From Acidimicrobiia bacterium (lineage in GTDB: Bacteria; Actinomycetota; Acidimicrobiia; Spongiisociales; UBA4744): DNA of 41,749 bases. Both the position numbers and the translations under genes were made by a program. Below, in pieces: positions 15,371 through 23,875 of the stretch; position 1 is the stretch's first letter, and every line of letters begins with the position of its first letter. Where the stretch lies: the NCBI GenBank assembly GCA_029863625.1, contig JAOTUY010000024.1, positions 1-41,749 on the forward strand, written 5' to 3'. The notes below the pieces were generated by a model. It was not told the DNA's origin. It ran no database searches and worked only from the letters and a program-made list of their open reading frames with translations.

Positions 15371-15829
15371 TCAGCTCAGATCCCTCACGAACCGATAGTG
15401 TGGTCCCGTCCCGGGTGTAATGAACTCCTTGCCGACCGCCTGAAATCCGAGGCGTTCGTAGAAGGACCGGGCGGGCGTCCTTCCGTTGCACCAGACGCTG
15501 GTGGCGCCCCCATCGATCAGTATGGCAATGCCGTAGTCGGCCAACTTGGTGCCGATGCCCTTGTGGCGGACCGCCGGCAGGGTGACCATCCCCTGCAACT
15601 GGAACACCTCCGTGCTGAGCTCCCCTTGTTCGGTCCGGGGTAGGAACGACACCACCCCGACCAGTTCCTCTCCACCGCCCAGATCCGCGAAAGCTCCGAG
15701 ATGGATCGCTTCGGGGTGGTCGTCTTCGTCATAGCGGGAGGCAGCCGCGGCCAGCATCGGTCGGAGGAGATACCGCCGCATCGGGAACGCCTCCCGGGCG
15801 GTGATCGGACGCATCGTCGATTGGAGCAT
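15371..15829 (-). CDS. GNAT-family N-acetyltransferase
   Basis: The 152-residue product has the GNAT order. An N-terminal substrate region is followed by a strand (ELVGVVSFLPRT) and the acetyl-CoA motif A strand and loop (LQGMVTLPAVRHKGIGTKLA, with the V.P..R.KGIG signature, pyrophosphate loop RHKGIG). The C-terminal motif is ARSFYERLGFQAVGKEF. It transfers an acetyl group from acetyl-CoA to an unknown amine. A purine-rich GAGGAA lies just before the ATG at 15829. It cuts into the 3' side of the alcohol-dehydrogenase relic's neighbourhood and faces it convergently. Confidence 0.88.
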   Translation of the reverse strand: MLQSTMRPITAREAFPMRRYLLRPMLAAAASRYDEDDHPEAIHLGAFADLGGGEELVGVVSFLPRTEQGELSTEVFQLQGMVTLPAVRHKGIGTKLADYGIAILIDGGATSVWCNGRTPARSFYERLGFQAVGKEFITPGTGPHYRFVRDLS

Positions 15830-15878
15830 TTCCTCATTGTGATCGGTTAGCCGCCGCCGGTCGCAACCATTTCGCCAC

Positions 15879-16709
15879 TCATGCGCGCAGTCGACTCTGG
15901 CGGCGGCCCAGGAAGTAAGTAGCCGCGGCCAGGCCGGCCGCGCCGGTCACCGCCGTGGTCGTTCTGATGACTTGCTTGGCTTTGCGGCTGAACACGACGA
16001 CCGGCCAGCCGCGGTGGTACGCCAGCGACTGCAGCGCTCGATCCGCGTTGACGGCCACCGGATGACCGACCGTCTCCAGGAAAGGCAGATCACCGGCGGA
16101 ATCGCTGTATGCATAGGAGAGACGGAGGTCGTAGCCCCTCTCGTCTGCGAGCTTCTCGATGGCCCGCACTTTGCCCTCGCCGTAACAGAAGGGCTCCGCC
16201 AGTCGCCCCGTGTAGACACCATCGACGATCTCGGCAACGGTACCGACACCGCCGGTCATGCCCATGGCGTCCGCCAAATCCTCAACGATTTCTATGGGTG
16301 AGGCGGAAACGATATAGGTGTCCCGGCCGGCGTCGTGGTGTAGATCGATCAGGCCGCGGGACTCGAGTCGCACGTCCTTGAGGAGACGGGGGATGACCTG
16401 CTCGCCGAGCGCTCGCAGATCCGCAACCGTGGTACCGCTGATGGCGCCGAGTATCCGATCCCGCACGGCCGCCGTCTTTTCGTCAGAGGCCCCTGTCAAG
16501 CGGAAGCCGATCGCATTGCGGGCATCACGGATCAAATCGCTGGTCGGTACCAGACCAGATCGCCATGCCGCCATCCCGAAAACGAACACCGACGACCCGC
16601 TGATCAGCGTACGGTCGAGATCAAAAAAAGCTGCCGCGGATTCGGTCAAGGGCCCCACCAGGTCGTTCCAGTCACCGTACCAGACGTATTCGGCGGCCGT
16701 CCGGCCCAT
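15879..16709 (-). CDS. HAD-IB family phosphatase, PSPase-like, membrane-associated
   Basis: The HAD motifs are intact. Motif I is AAFFDLDRTLISGSS with the nucleophile and acid/base aspartates, motif II is TYIVSASPIEIVEDLA, and motif III/IV is YAYSDSAGDLPFLETVGHPV. After the catalytic domain a hydrophobic stretch (about 250-268, TTAVTGAAGLAAATYFLG) could anchor it to the membrane, a common build in actinobacterial HAD-IB hydrolases related to phosphoserine phosphatase and 1-acylglycerol-phosphate processing enzymes. The substrate is unknown. The ATG at 16709 is used; a TTG six codons upstream is possible. The gene is divergent from the NYN-LOTUS gene with a gap of only about 40 bases. Confidence 0.9.
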   Translation of the reverse strand: MGRTAAEYVWYGDWNDLVGPLTESAAAFFDLDRTLISGSSVFVFGMAAWRSGLVPTSDLIRDARNAIGFRLTGASDEKTAAVRDRILGAISGTTVADLRALGEQVIPRLLKDVRLESRGLIDLHHDAGRDTYIVSASPIEIVEDLADAMGMTGGVGTVAEIVDGVYTGRLAEPFCYGEGKVRAIEKLADERGYDLRLSYAYSDSAGDLPFLETVGHPVAVNADRALQSLAYHRGWPVVVFSRKAKQVIRTTTAVTGAAGLAAATYFLGRRQSRLRA

Positions 16710-16749
16710 GATGAACCGACCGCGCAATTCGACGGCTACGCTGGCAGGT

Positions 16750-17802
16750 ATGGCCCCTGAAGAAGAACGGATTGCCCTGTTCCTGGATTATGAGAACCTG
16801 GCGATCGGTGCGCGAGACAACCTGGACGGATTCCAATTCGATTTGAAGCCGATCGCCGACGCGCTGGCCGAACGCGGCCGGGTGATCGCTCGGAAGGCCT
16901 ACGCGGACTGGTCGTTCTTTGGTGACGACCGACAGCGGCTCACCCATCACCACGTCGAGCTGATCGAGATTCCACAGCGGATGGGAGCGGCCCGCAAGAA
17001 TGCGGCAGATATCAAGATGGCCGTCGATGCACTCGAAATGGCGTTCGAGCGCGAGTACATCACCACGTTCGTGATCGCCTCCGGAGATAGCGATTTCACA
17101 CCGCTGGTCCACAAACTGAGGGAACTCAATCGCCGCGTCATTGGAGTCGGCATCAAGGGCTCAACGTCTGCTCTCTTGCCCCCCGCCTGTGACGAATTCC
17201 TGTTCTATGACAGCCTCGAGGGGGTCGATGTTCCTCGTCGCCGAAAGGGGCGCGAACGATCAGCGGAGCCGGTCGCCGAAACGGGCCCGGAGACTACCGA
17301 AGAACCTGTGGCCGCCTCGCTGGATGACCTGGCAGAACTGGTTACCCAAACCCTGGCGGGTCTGCAGCGGACGAGCGGGGGCGTCGTGCTCGCGTCTTCG
17401 GTCAAGCGGGCCTTGCTGCGAAAGGACCCCACGTTCAGCGAGCCCGACTATGGATTCCGCGCATTTGGCGAATTACTCCGGCACCTCGAAAAGCGCAAGG
17501 TGATCGAACTCACCGAGGGCATCGCCAAAGGCGACCCCGAGGTGGGTTTCCCGTCTGAAGGCCGGGGCGAAGACGCAGCTTTTTCCCTGCTCCTCAAAGT
17601 AGTGGACGAACTCGAGAAGGAGAATGGCCCTCCGCTCATGTCCGGACTCAAGAACCAGCTTCGCAAACGACAGCCGGATTTTTCGGAGAAGCGCTACGGC
17701 TTCGGGGGGTTCCTGCAGTTCTGCAAGGCGGCCCAGGCGCGTGGGTTGATCGAATTCGAGTGGGACGACAACGCCGGGGATTACGTGTTGAGGAGCATCT
17801 GA
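16750..17802 (+). CDS. NYN-domain endonuclease with two OST-HTH/LOTUS domains
   Basis: The 350-residue protein has an N-terminal NYN (PIN-like, LabA/DUF88) nuclease domain, residues about 6-155. The four metal-binding acids are visible: D13 (LFLDYENLAIG), D87 (KNAADIKMAVDAL), and D113 and D115 (IASGDSDFTPLVHKL). After an acidic, glutamate-rich linker come two repeats of an OST-HTH/LOTUS domain, about 187-255 and 268-345. They share the core pattern LLRKDPTFSEPDYGFRAFGE and LRKRQPDFSEKRYGFGGFLQ. LOTUS domains bind RNA or G-quadruplex RNA and NYN domains cut RNA, so an RNA-processing role is likely. The target is unknown. ATG 16750 gives the conventional N-terminus. Confidence 0.93.
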   Translation: MAPEEERIALFLDYENLAIGARDNLDGFQFDLKPIADALAERGRVIARKAYADWSFFGDDRQRLTHHHVELIEIPQRMGAARKNAADIKMAVDALEMAFEREYITTFVIASGDSDFTPLVHKLRELNRRVIGVGIKGSTSALLPPACDEFLFYDSLEGVDVPRRRKGRERSAEPVAETGPETTEEPVAASLDDLAELVTQTLAGLQRTSGGVVLASSVKRALLRKDPTFSEPDYGFRAFGELLRHLEKRKVIELTEGIAKGDPEVGFPSEGRGEDAAFSLLLKVVDELEKENGPPLMSGLKNQLRKRQPDFSEKRYGFGGFLQFCKAAQARGLIEFEWDDNAGDYVLRSI

Positions 17803-17835
17803 GCACTCAGTACTCAGTACCTAGTAATCAGTATC
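17801..17835. repeat. 7-base-period repeat, site A
   Basis: Five units in register: GAGCACT, CAGTACT, CAGTACC, TAGTAAT, CAGTATC. The array starts inside the stop codon of the NYN-LOTUS gene. It belongs to the same degenerate heptamer family as four other sites in the window. Confidence 0.7.
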
Positions 17836-17877
17836 CCTCTACGTCTGGGTACCAGTTATTGCCTTGTAAGTGGCAAC

Positions 17878-18002
17878 GGACTCCCCTCCGTCGAGCCGAG
17901 CGGGCTCGACACCTCTCCCCTCAGTGCTCGCCCGGGGAGGGACCCCACTCCCTACGCGGAAACCCCCCCTCAGAGGGAGGTTGATGGTTGGGGAGTTTCC
18001 GC
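17878..18002. repeat. GC-rich palindromic intergenic block
   Basis: It contains the hairpin GTCGAGCC-GAGC-GGGCTCGAC (17890-17910) and a larger one with arms GCGGAAAC (17956-17963) and GTTTCCGC (17995-18002). CCCC and GGGG runs lie in between. It sits between two convergent genes (17802 and 18105), so it may also serve as a bidirectional terminator. Confidence 0.55.
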
Positions 18003-18104
18003 CGGTCCGGTCGCCCGAGGGGGCCGGCCCGACCGCGTTACATGCGAAGAATCGCACACCCAGGTTGATGGGGCATAGAGCCGAACGGCCCTATTGATGA
18101 GCCC

Positions 18105-18725
18105 TTACTCCGCCCGCTGCCACTGCCGAAGGAGCGCGGCCAGAAATAGCGCGGTTGCCCAGGGCCACGTCCAGGCCAGGTCACCCGGTCCTCCGGTTCC
18201 GGTGCGGGGGACCGTCCGTTCCAGTCGGAGGAGCCGATAGTCTCGGGATTTCTCGTCCAAATGAGCATCGGACCACCGCCGCGGATCGATCCCCGCCACA
18301 TAAGCGGCGAAACCGCTACCGATCATGACCGCCCGCATGAGGTCCGTGCGTTCGGGAACCTCCGAAACGTCTACGGCTTTCGCACCCCACCAACCGTCGG
18401 GTAGCCACACCTCAACCTCCGGTGCCGCCAGCGCGTTGCGATACCAATCGGCGGCCTCACCAAAACCGGCCAGGCAGTACACGTGATCGTCAACAACGGC
18501 GTAGTTGAGGGGCGTTCTGTATTCCCTCCCCGAGCGTCGGCCTCGATGCACGAGCACCATCAGGCGTCCCCCGACCGACGGCCACGCGTTGAGCATGCCG
18601 CCCAGGCCGAGCCGCCACAAGGCAATCATGAACCCGTTCAGCAGCCGGAACATCTTCCGCAGCTCGTCGGCGTAGCGAAGATGAGAGGACCCTCCGCCGG
18701 TGGGCGAAGGGTCCTCAGTGGCCAT
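18105..18725 (-). CDS. Deazaflavin (F420)-dependent nitroreductase family protein
   Basis: The core matches the Ddn/DUF385 split-barrel family: RLMVLVHRGRRSGREYRTPL, a strand NYAVVDDHVYCLAGFGEAAD, and WYRNALAAPEVEVWL. The family uses reduced F420 or related deazaflavins to reduce nitro groups, quinones or other electrophiles. The protein is longer than the 150-residue minimum, with a C-terminal extension ending in a hydrophobic, tryptophan-rich segment (LAWTWPWATALFLAALLRQW) that could be a membrane anchor. The ATG at 18725 is chosen over a TTG one codon upstream. The RRM gene lies just upstream on the same strand (26 bases). Confidence 0.87.
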   Translation of the reverse strand: MATEDPSPTGGGSSHLRYADELRKMFRLLNGFMIALWRLGLGGMLNAWPSVGGRLMVLVHRGRRSGREYRTPLNYAVVDDHVYCLAGFGEAADWYRNALAAPEVEVWLPDGWWGAKAVDVSEVPERTDLMRAVMIGSGFAAYVAGIDPRRWSDAHLDEKSRDYRLLRLERTVPRTGTGGPGDLAWTWPWATALFLAALLRQWQRAE

Positions 18726-18751
18726 CAATGGTGGCCTCTCAACGGATCGGA

Positions 18752-19099
18752 TCAGTAACGATCGCGGCCGCCGCCGCCACCACCGCCGCCGTAGCCGCCG
18801 CCACCACCGCCGCCGCCGTAGCCGCCGCCACCACCGCCGCCGCCGCCGGAGCGGGGCTGACGCGGGCGAGCTTCGTTGACGGTTAGCTTGCGCCCACCGA
18901 TGTCTGTGCCCTCCAGGTCCTGGATTGCCTTACGGGCGTCCTCATCGGATTCCATTTCGATGAAACCAAAACCCCGCGAACGGTTGGTTGCCCGGTCCAT
19001 GATCACGTTGGCCGACGTCACGACGCCGTGCCCTTCGAATAGACGCTCGAGGTCCTCATTCGAGTACGACCACGGCAGGTTTCCTACATAGATGTTCAT
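18752..19099 (-). CDS. Glycine-rich RRM RNA-binding protein
   Basis: The 115-residue protein has one RRM (residues 1-78) with RNP2 as MNIYVGNLPW and RNP1 as RGFGFIEM. A tail of long glycine runs broken by tyrosine (GGGGYGGGG type) ends in RDRY. Such single-RRM, glycine-rich proteins in bacteria, best known from cyanobacteria, bind RNA and are often cold-induced; tyrosine/glycine tails favour condensation or RNA annealing. The start follows a GAAGG box. The 5' side is a 160-base non-coding stretch that could hold a leader RNA, although no defined element is seen. Confidence 0.93.
   Translation of the reverse strand: MNIYVGNLPWSYSNEDLERLFEGHGVVTSANVIMDRATNRSRGFGFIEMESDEDARKAIQDLEGTDIGGRKLTVNEARPRQPRSGGGGGGGGGYGGGGGGGGYGGGGGGGGRDRY
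18766..18849. repeat. Tandem repeat coding the glycine-rich tail
   Basis: Imperfect units of about 27 bases (CCGCCGCCACCACCGCC followed by a GCCGCCGTAG-like end) encode the glycine runs of the RRM protein. Tail length may vary by slippage, and assembly of this stretch deserves caution. Confidence 0.75.
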
Positions 19100-19452
19100 C
19101 CTTCGACCTTCCTATCAACAATCACAATCTCGAGGTCGATCTCTCAAACCGCGAGTGCTCCAATTTCATCACCTGGGGTAGTTTCGTCTTCGACCACGCA
19201 TCCGGCTCCCCGGTGCGCTGAACCCATCAACTCTCCTTTCCTGACGACGGATGCTGGAAAGTCGTGGAACTTCACCGGCCTCGAAATCCGGACGCGGGCA
19301 ACACTTGGCCAGCGGGGATCGGGAAGGAGCGGGAAGAGTCAACTTTTCAGAACCAGTCTCACCAAGCGGCATCGGTCAACCGCTGTGCGCACATTGTAGG
19401 CGAAAAATGCGGTTGCCGCGGTCCTGATCTCCGGGCGATGGCTCGCCGCCCC

Positions 19453-19492
19453 TGTCTCATCAGCTTTCTGGACCTGCAAGACTTGTGAGACA
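19453..19492 (+). promoter_or_regulatory. Inverted repeat upstream of tyrosine phenol-lyase
   Basis: TGTCTCA (19453-19459) and TGAGACA (19486-19492) are perfect inverted arms ending 19 bases before the ATG at 19512. The position suits an operator or a leader hairpin controlling the downstream gene. The rest of the interval 19100-19511, between divergent genes, shows no gene. Confidence 0.35.
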
Positions 19493-19511
19493 CCGCAGCT
19501 CAGGAGTCAGC

Positions 19512-20894
19512 ATGACGCACCGCAGTTGGGCAGAGCCCTACAAAATCAAGATGGTTGAGCCAATCCGCATGACCACCCGCGAGTTTCGCGACCAGGCCAT
19601 CCGGGATGCGGGGTACAACACGTTCCTCCTCAGGTCGGAAGACGTGTACATCGATCTACTCACCGACTCCGGGACGTCGGCCATGTCCGATTATCAATGG
19701 GCCGGGCTCATGCTCGGCGACGAAGCTTATGCCGGATCGAAGAGCTTCTACCACCTCGTCGATGCAGTCCGTGAGGTCTACGGCTACGAAGAGCTCATTC
19801 CCACCCATCAGGGCCGCGGCGCGGAGCACATTCTCAGTCAGATCCTGATCGAGGAAGGCGATGTTGTTCCCGGCAATATGTACTTCACGACCACCCGATT
19901 CCACCAGGAGTATGCGGGTGGTTCCTTCACGGATGTGATCATCGACGAAGCCCACCAGCCGGCCAGCGAGTACCCCTTCAAAGGGAACATCGACCTCGCC
20001 AAGCTGCGGGCCGTTGTCGATGAGTACGGGGCCGATCGTATTCCGTACGTTTCATTCGAAACCAACGTCAACCTGGCCGGTGGCCAACCGGCCTCCATGG
20101 CCAACTTTCGCGATGTATACGAGTTCTGCGCCGCGAAGGGCATTCTGGTGATGCTCGACGCCACCCGCGCCCTGGAGAACGCGTACTTCATTCAGCAACG
20201 AGAAGGCGGCTACCACGACAAGTCGGTCAAAGAGATCCTGGCTGAGATCTGCTCGTATTCCGACGGGGCAACGGTGTCGTCCAAGAAAGACAACCTGGTC
20301 AACATCGGCGGATTTCTAGCCGTTCGGGATCCCGACCTGGCCCGCCAGGCGCGGTCGCTGCTGGTTGCCTTCGAGGGGCTGCACACCTACGGAGGCATGT
20401 CCGGGCGGGACATGGAAGCGATGGCTCGGGGTATCCACGAAATGGTCGAACACGACGAACACGTGGCGGCCCGGGTCGGTCAGGTTCAGTATCTCGGCGA
20501 CAAGCTGATCAAGGCCGACGTTCCGATCGTCCGACCCGTCGGAGGCCACGGTATCTTTCTCGATGCGGCGGCCGTCTTGCCGCATCTGCCCCAGGCACAT
20601 TTCCCGGCGCAGGCCCTCACTGCCGCGCTCTACGTGGATGCCGGGGTGCGAGGCATGGAGCGGGGGATCGTCTCCGCCGGGCGCGACCCAGCTACCGGTG
20701 AGCATCACTACCCGAAACTCGAATTGGTTCGTCTGGCGATTCCGCGTCGGGTCTACACGCAGGCTCATATGGATGTAGCGGCCGAGTCGGTGGTGTCGGT
20801 CTACGAGGATCGGGAGACCATCAGCGGCCTGCGGTTCACCTACGAGCCTTCTGAACTTCGGTTCTTCCAGGCCCGGTTTGAACCGCTGAGCTGA
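19512..20894 (+). CDS. tpl: Tyrosine phenol-lyase
   Basis: The 460-residue PLP enzyme belongs to the beta-eliminating lyases and cleaves L-tyrosine to phenol, pyruvate and ammonia. The PLP-lysine segment is SSKKDNLVNIGGFLA (probably K259), and the strongly conserved LLTDSGTSAMSD and PTHQGRGAEH blocks are present. Tyrosine phenol-lyase is preferred over tryptophanase because GMERGIVSAGRD carries arginine (R384) at the position that is isoleucine in tryptophanase, and the C-terminus LRFFQARF keeps the TPL phenylalanines. The ATG at 19512 follows CAGGAG. It is 13 bases ahead of the PabB-PabC gene, so the two are probably co-transcribed. Confidence 0.9.
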   Translation: MTHRSWAEPYKIKMVEPIRMTTREFRDQAIRDAGYNTFLLRSEDVYIDLLTDSGTSAMSDYQWAGLMLGDEAYAGSKSFYHLVDAVREVYGYEELIPTHQGRGAEHILSQILIEEGDVVPGNMYFTTTRFHQEYAGGSFTDVIIDEAHQPASEYPFKGNIDLAKLRAVVDEYGADRIPYVSFETNVNLAGGQPASMANFRDVYEFCAAKGILVMLDATRALENAYFIQQREGGYHDKSVKEILAEICSYSDGATVSSKKDNLVNIGGFLAVRDPDLARQARSLLVAFEGLHTYGGMSGRDMEAMARGIHEMVEHDEHVAARVGQVQYLGDKLIKADVPIVRPVGGHGIFLDAAAVLPHLPQAHFPAQALTAALYVDAGVRGMERGIVSAGRDPATGEHHYPKLELVRLAIPRRVYTQAHMDVAAESVVSVYEDRETISGLRFTYEPSELRFFQARFEPLS

Positions 20895-20907
20895 ACCGGC
20901 CAGCCGG

Positions 20908-22695
20908 GTGCCGACCGTGGCAGTCCGCTTCGATGATCGATCGAGTGGTCATCGCCATGGGTTTGGAGGCCGACCGCAGGTCGTCGAGGCGCGCCGCCTC
21001 GACGAGGTGGTCCCGGCCCTCGAACATGTTGAAGCGGAAGTTGCCGGTGGGAGGTGGGCTGCCGGTTTCGTCTCCTACGAGGCCTCACCAGCGTTCGATG
21101 ATGTTTTGGCCGTCCGGTCGGCCGGGTCGGACGCCGGCCATCCGACGCTTCCGCTGCTTTGGTTTGCCCTCTACGAAGATCGAATAGATCCGGGACCGGT
21201 CGGAATCGGCGAGTACGACCTCTCTCCCTGGGGAGGGCTTGAAGACCGCGCCCGGTACAGACGGTCGATTGCTCGGATCCAATCACATATTCGGGCCGGA
21301 GACACGTATCAAGTCAACTACACCTATCAGCAATCGGCCCGCTTCCGAGGTGATCCGCAGGCATTCTATGCGGATCTGCTCACGGCTCAGTCCGCGGCCT
21401 ACGGTGCCTACCTCGATACCGGCCGGTTCCAGATACTGAGCGCTTCGCCTGAGCTATTTTTCCTCCGACGAGACGATCACATCGTGTGCCGTCCGATGAA
21501 GGGCACTTCGGCCAGAGGCCGGTGGCCGGAGGAAGATCGGGCGTTACTGGCCGCCCTGCTCACCTCCGAAAAGGAGCGAGCGGAGAACGTCATGATCGTC
21601 GACCTCATCAGGAACGATTTGGGCCGCGTAGCTCGCTTCGGATCGGTTCGCGTTGACGAGCTTCTCGGAGCAGAGCAGTACGAGACCGTCTGGCAGCTCG
21701 TCTCCACCGTCTCGGCCGACCTTCTACCCGGCACCACAACGATCGACCTGTTCCGGGCTCTGTTCCCGTGTGGATCGGTTACCGGAGCTCCCAAGGTCCG
21801 AACCATGGAGATCATTGCCGATCTCGAGGCCGCTCCACGTGGCCTGTACTGCGGGACGATCGGAATACTGGCGCCGCCGGGGGCGAGCGCGCCTGCCGCG
21901 TCGTTCAGTGTGGCCATTCGAACCGTCACCATTGACCGGGACTCTGCTACCGCTTCCTACGGGATCGGCGGCGCAATCACTCACGACTCACGAACTGATC
22001 AGGAGTACGCGGAGACTCGAACCAAGGCCCGCGTACTCGTTCGCAAGGCCGCTGATTTTGAGCTCATTGAGACCATGCGGTGGGAACCCCGTCCTGGGTA
22101 CTGGTTTCTGACTGAACACCTTGACCGGCTGCAGGATTCGGCGCAGTACTGCGGCTTTCAGTTTGACCGGGCTCGTCTGGAACAGGAGCTTTTAGCAGTG
22201 TCTCGTGGAATCATCGAAGCAGTGGCGCGGGTGAGGCTCTCGCTCGACGAGCAAGGGCGAGTGCGGATCGACGTGAGCAGATTGACCCACACAGATGAAC
22301 CCATCCGGCTGGCCGTCGATGATGTGCCTGTCGATCCTTCTGATTGGCGGATCTTCCACAAGACATCCCTGCGCGACGTGTACGACGAGGCCAGACAACG
22401 GCACCCGAACGCAGACGACGTCTTGATGGTCAACGGCGACGGTGAGATCACCGAGTCGACCATCGCCAATGTGATGGTTCGTCTCGACGGTGAGTGGATG
22501 ACCCCGCCGGTGACGTCCGGGTGCCTTCCTGGTGTGATGCGACGCGTGCTGCTGGAGGAGGGTGAGATCAGCGAAGCGCCCATTCTGGTCTCCGACCTCG
22601 CCCGGGCAGAGGGACTGGTGCTGATCAATTCGGTCCGTCTCCGGGTGCCGGCTGTGCTCGCCGAGCCGGTATCCAGGCACGGGAGTCCGGGCTGA
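20908..22695 (+). CDS. pabBC: Aminodeoxychorismate synthase component I fused to aminodeoxychorismate lyase (PabB-PabC)
   Basis: The 595-residue fusion would convert chorismate and ammonia to 4-aminobenzoate for folate. The N-terminal chorismate-binding part (about 1-385) has YQVNYTYQ, ASPELFF, the RPMKGTSARGR catalytic block and ENVMIVDLIRNDLGRVA, with PCGSVTGAPKVRTMEII. The C-terminal fold-IV PLP part (about 390-590) has the lysine in IFHKTSLRDVYDEA, then NGDGEITESTIANVMV and TSGCLPGVMRR. The start is GTG 20908. Its TGA overlaps the ATG of the next gene by one base (TGATG). The glutaminase subunit PabA is not in the window. Confidence 0.93.
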   Translation: MPTVAVRFDDRSSGHRHGFGGRPQVVEARRLDEVVPALEHVEAEVAGGRWAAGFVSYEASPAFDDVLAVRSAGSDAGHPTLPLLWFALYEDRIDPGPVGIGEYDLSPWGGLEDRARYRRSIARIQSHIRAGDTYQVNYTYQQSARFRGDPQAFYADLLTAQSAAYGAYLDTGRFQILSASPELFFLRRDDHIVCRPMKGTSARGRWPEEDRALLAALLTSEKERAENVMIVDLIRNDLGRVARFGSVRVDELLGAEQYETVWQLVSTVSADLLPGTTTIDLFRALFPCGSVTGAPKVRTMEIIADLEAAPRGLYCGTIGILAPPGASAPAASFSVAIRTVTIDRDSATASYGIGGAITHDSRTDQEYAETRTKARVLVRKAADFELIETMRWEPRPGYWFLTEHLDRLQDSAQYCGFQFDRARLEQELLAVSRGIIEAVARVRLSLDEQGRVRIDVSRLTHTDEPIRLAVDDVPVDPSDWRIFHKTSLRDVYDEARQRHPNADDVLMVNGDGEITESTIANVMVRLDGEWMTPPVTSGCLPGVMRRVLLEEGEISEAPILVSDLARAEGLVLINSVRLRVPAVLAEPVSRHGSPG

Positions 22696-23789
22696 TGGTT
22701 TCGGTGACGCTGGCCGGGTTATCCAAAGCATATGAGAGCACGGAGGTCCTGAAAGGGCTCGACTTGCATGTCGAGGACGGTGAGCTTCTGGCCTTGCTCG
22801 GCCCGTCCGGCTGTGGGAAATCGACGATCTTGCGGCTCGTTGCCGGTCTCGAGGCACCGACCGAGGGCCGGATCCTATTTGATGGCGAGGATGTAACCGA
22901 GGTTCCGACCCGCGATCGACATGTGGCGATGGTGCAGCAGGATGGAACCCTGTATTCGCATCTCACCGCTCAGGAAAACATCCGGTTTCCGCTTGCCGTG
23001 CGCAAAGTTCCTAAGCCGGAGGGCGACCGCGAAATCGAGGCCGGCGCGACTCACCTGGGGATACGGGCCTTGTTGGGTAAAATGCCGGCCGAGCTCTCTG
23101 CCGGCCACCGACACTCGGTCGCTACTGCCCGGGCTCTGATTCAGGAGAGCCGTGTCTTGCTCATGGACGAACCGCTGGCCTCGCTCGACGCAAAGATTCG
23201 GGAACGGACGCGGTTGGAGATTGTTCGTCTCCATCGCGAACTCGGCTCGACGATGATGTACGTCACGAACGATGAGCGCGAGGCTATGGCACTGGGCAAC
23301 CGGTTAGCCGTCTTCGATGAGGTGGGCAACTTGCGACAGGTGGGCCCTCCCCAAGAAATCTATAACCGTCCCCGTTCGTTGTTCGTTGCCGAGTTTCTCG
23401 GATATATGAATCATGCGACCGTCCGCCTGGAGCGCGACGACGAGGGCTGGTGGTTGCCGATCGGTAACGATCGGCTGCTGCTCGACTCTGCAATCGCAGC
23501 GCGGCCGGGATTGGATCGCTACCAGGGTAAGGAGTTGGTGGTCGGCATTCGGCCCGAACACATCGTCGTCGCAACGCCGGGGACTCGTTTCGCATTGTGC
23601 CTGCACGGCACGGTCGGCCGGGTGGAGGACGCCGGGTCGTTTGCGAACGCCTGGGTGACGGTTGGGACGTTGGGCCTCAAGGCTCGCTTGCCGGCGGACC
23701 GGTTGCCGGTGCGAGGCAATCTGATCGAGTTGACCGTCGACCCTCTCCACTTCCACTTCTTCGATGCGGATACGGCCGAGGCGATCTGA
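22695..23789 (+). CDS. Orphan MalK/UgpC-like ABC ATPase with altered catalytic motifs
   Basis: The 364-residue protein has a nucleotide-binding domain and a C-terminal MalK-type regulatory OB-fold region (LVVGIRPEHIVVATPG, about 270-360). Walker A is GPSGCGKST (36-44), the Q-loop is MVQQDG and Walker B is VLLMDEP (154-160). The ABC signature is LSAGH instead of LSGGQ, and the H-loop histidine is asparagine (YVTNDEREAM, N192). Both changes are expected to slow or abolish ATP hydrolysis. No permease or binding protein is adjacent. It is translationally coupled to pabBC by TGATG, an odd pairing for a sugar importer ATPase. Confidence 0.88.
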   Translation: MVSVTLAGLSKAYESTEVLKGLDLHVEDGELLALLGPSGCGKSTILRLVAGLEAPTEGRILFDGEDVTEVPTRDRHVAMVQQDGTLYSHLTAQENIRFPLAVRKVPKPEGDREIEAGATHLGIRALLGKMPAELSAGHRHSVATARALIQESRVLLMDEPLASLDAKIRERTRLEIVRLHRELGSTMMYVTNDEREAMALGNRLAVFDEVGNLRQVGPPQEIYNRPRSLFVAEFLGYMNHATVRLERDDEGWWLPIGNDRLLLDSAIAARPGLDRYQGKELVVGIRPEHIVVATPGTRFALCLHGTVGRVEDAGSFANAWVTVGTLGLKARLPADRLPVRGNLIELTVDPLHFHFFDADTAEAI

Positions 23790-23875
23790 ACTCAGTTTTG
23801 ATTCAGGCGGTCCCGTTTTTCAATGAGCTGCGGTCTCGTCCGGGGGCGGGAGAGGGTGCCGCCGATCGGTGCCAT

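Noticed and set aside
19512..20894. Tryptophanase call
   Set aside because: Arginine in GMERG and the SSKKDNLVNIGGF and LRFFQARF segments match tyrosine phenol-lyase better than tryptophanase.
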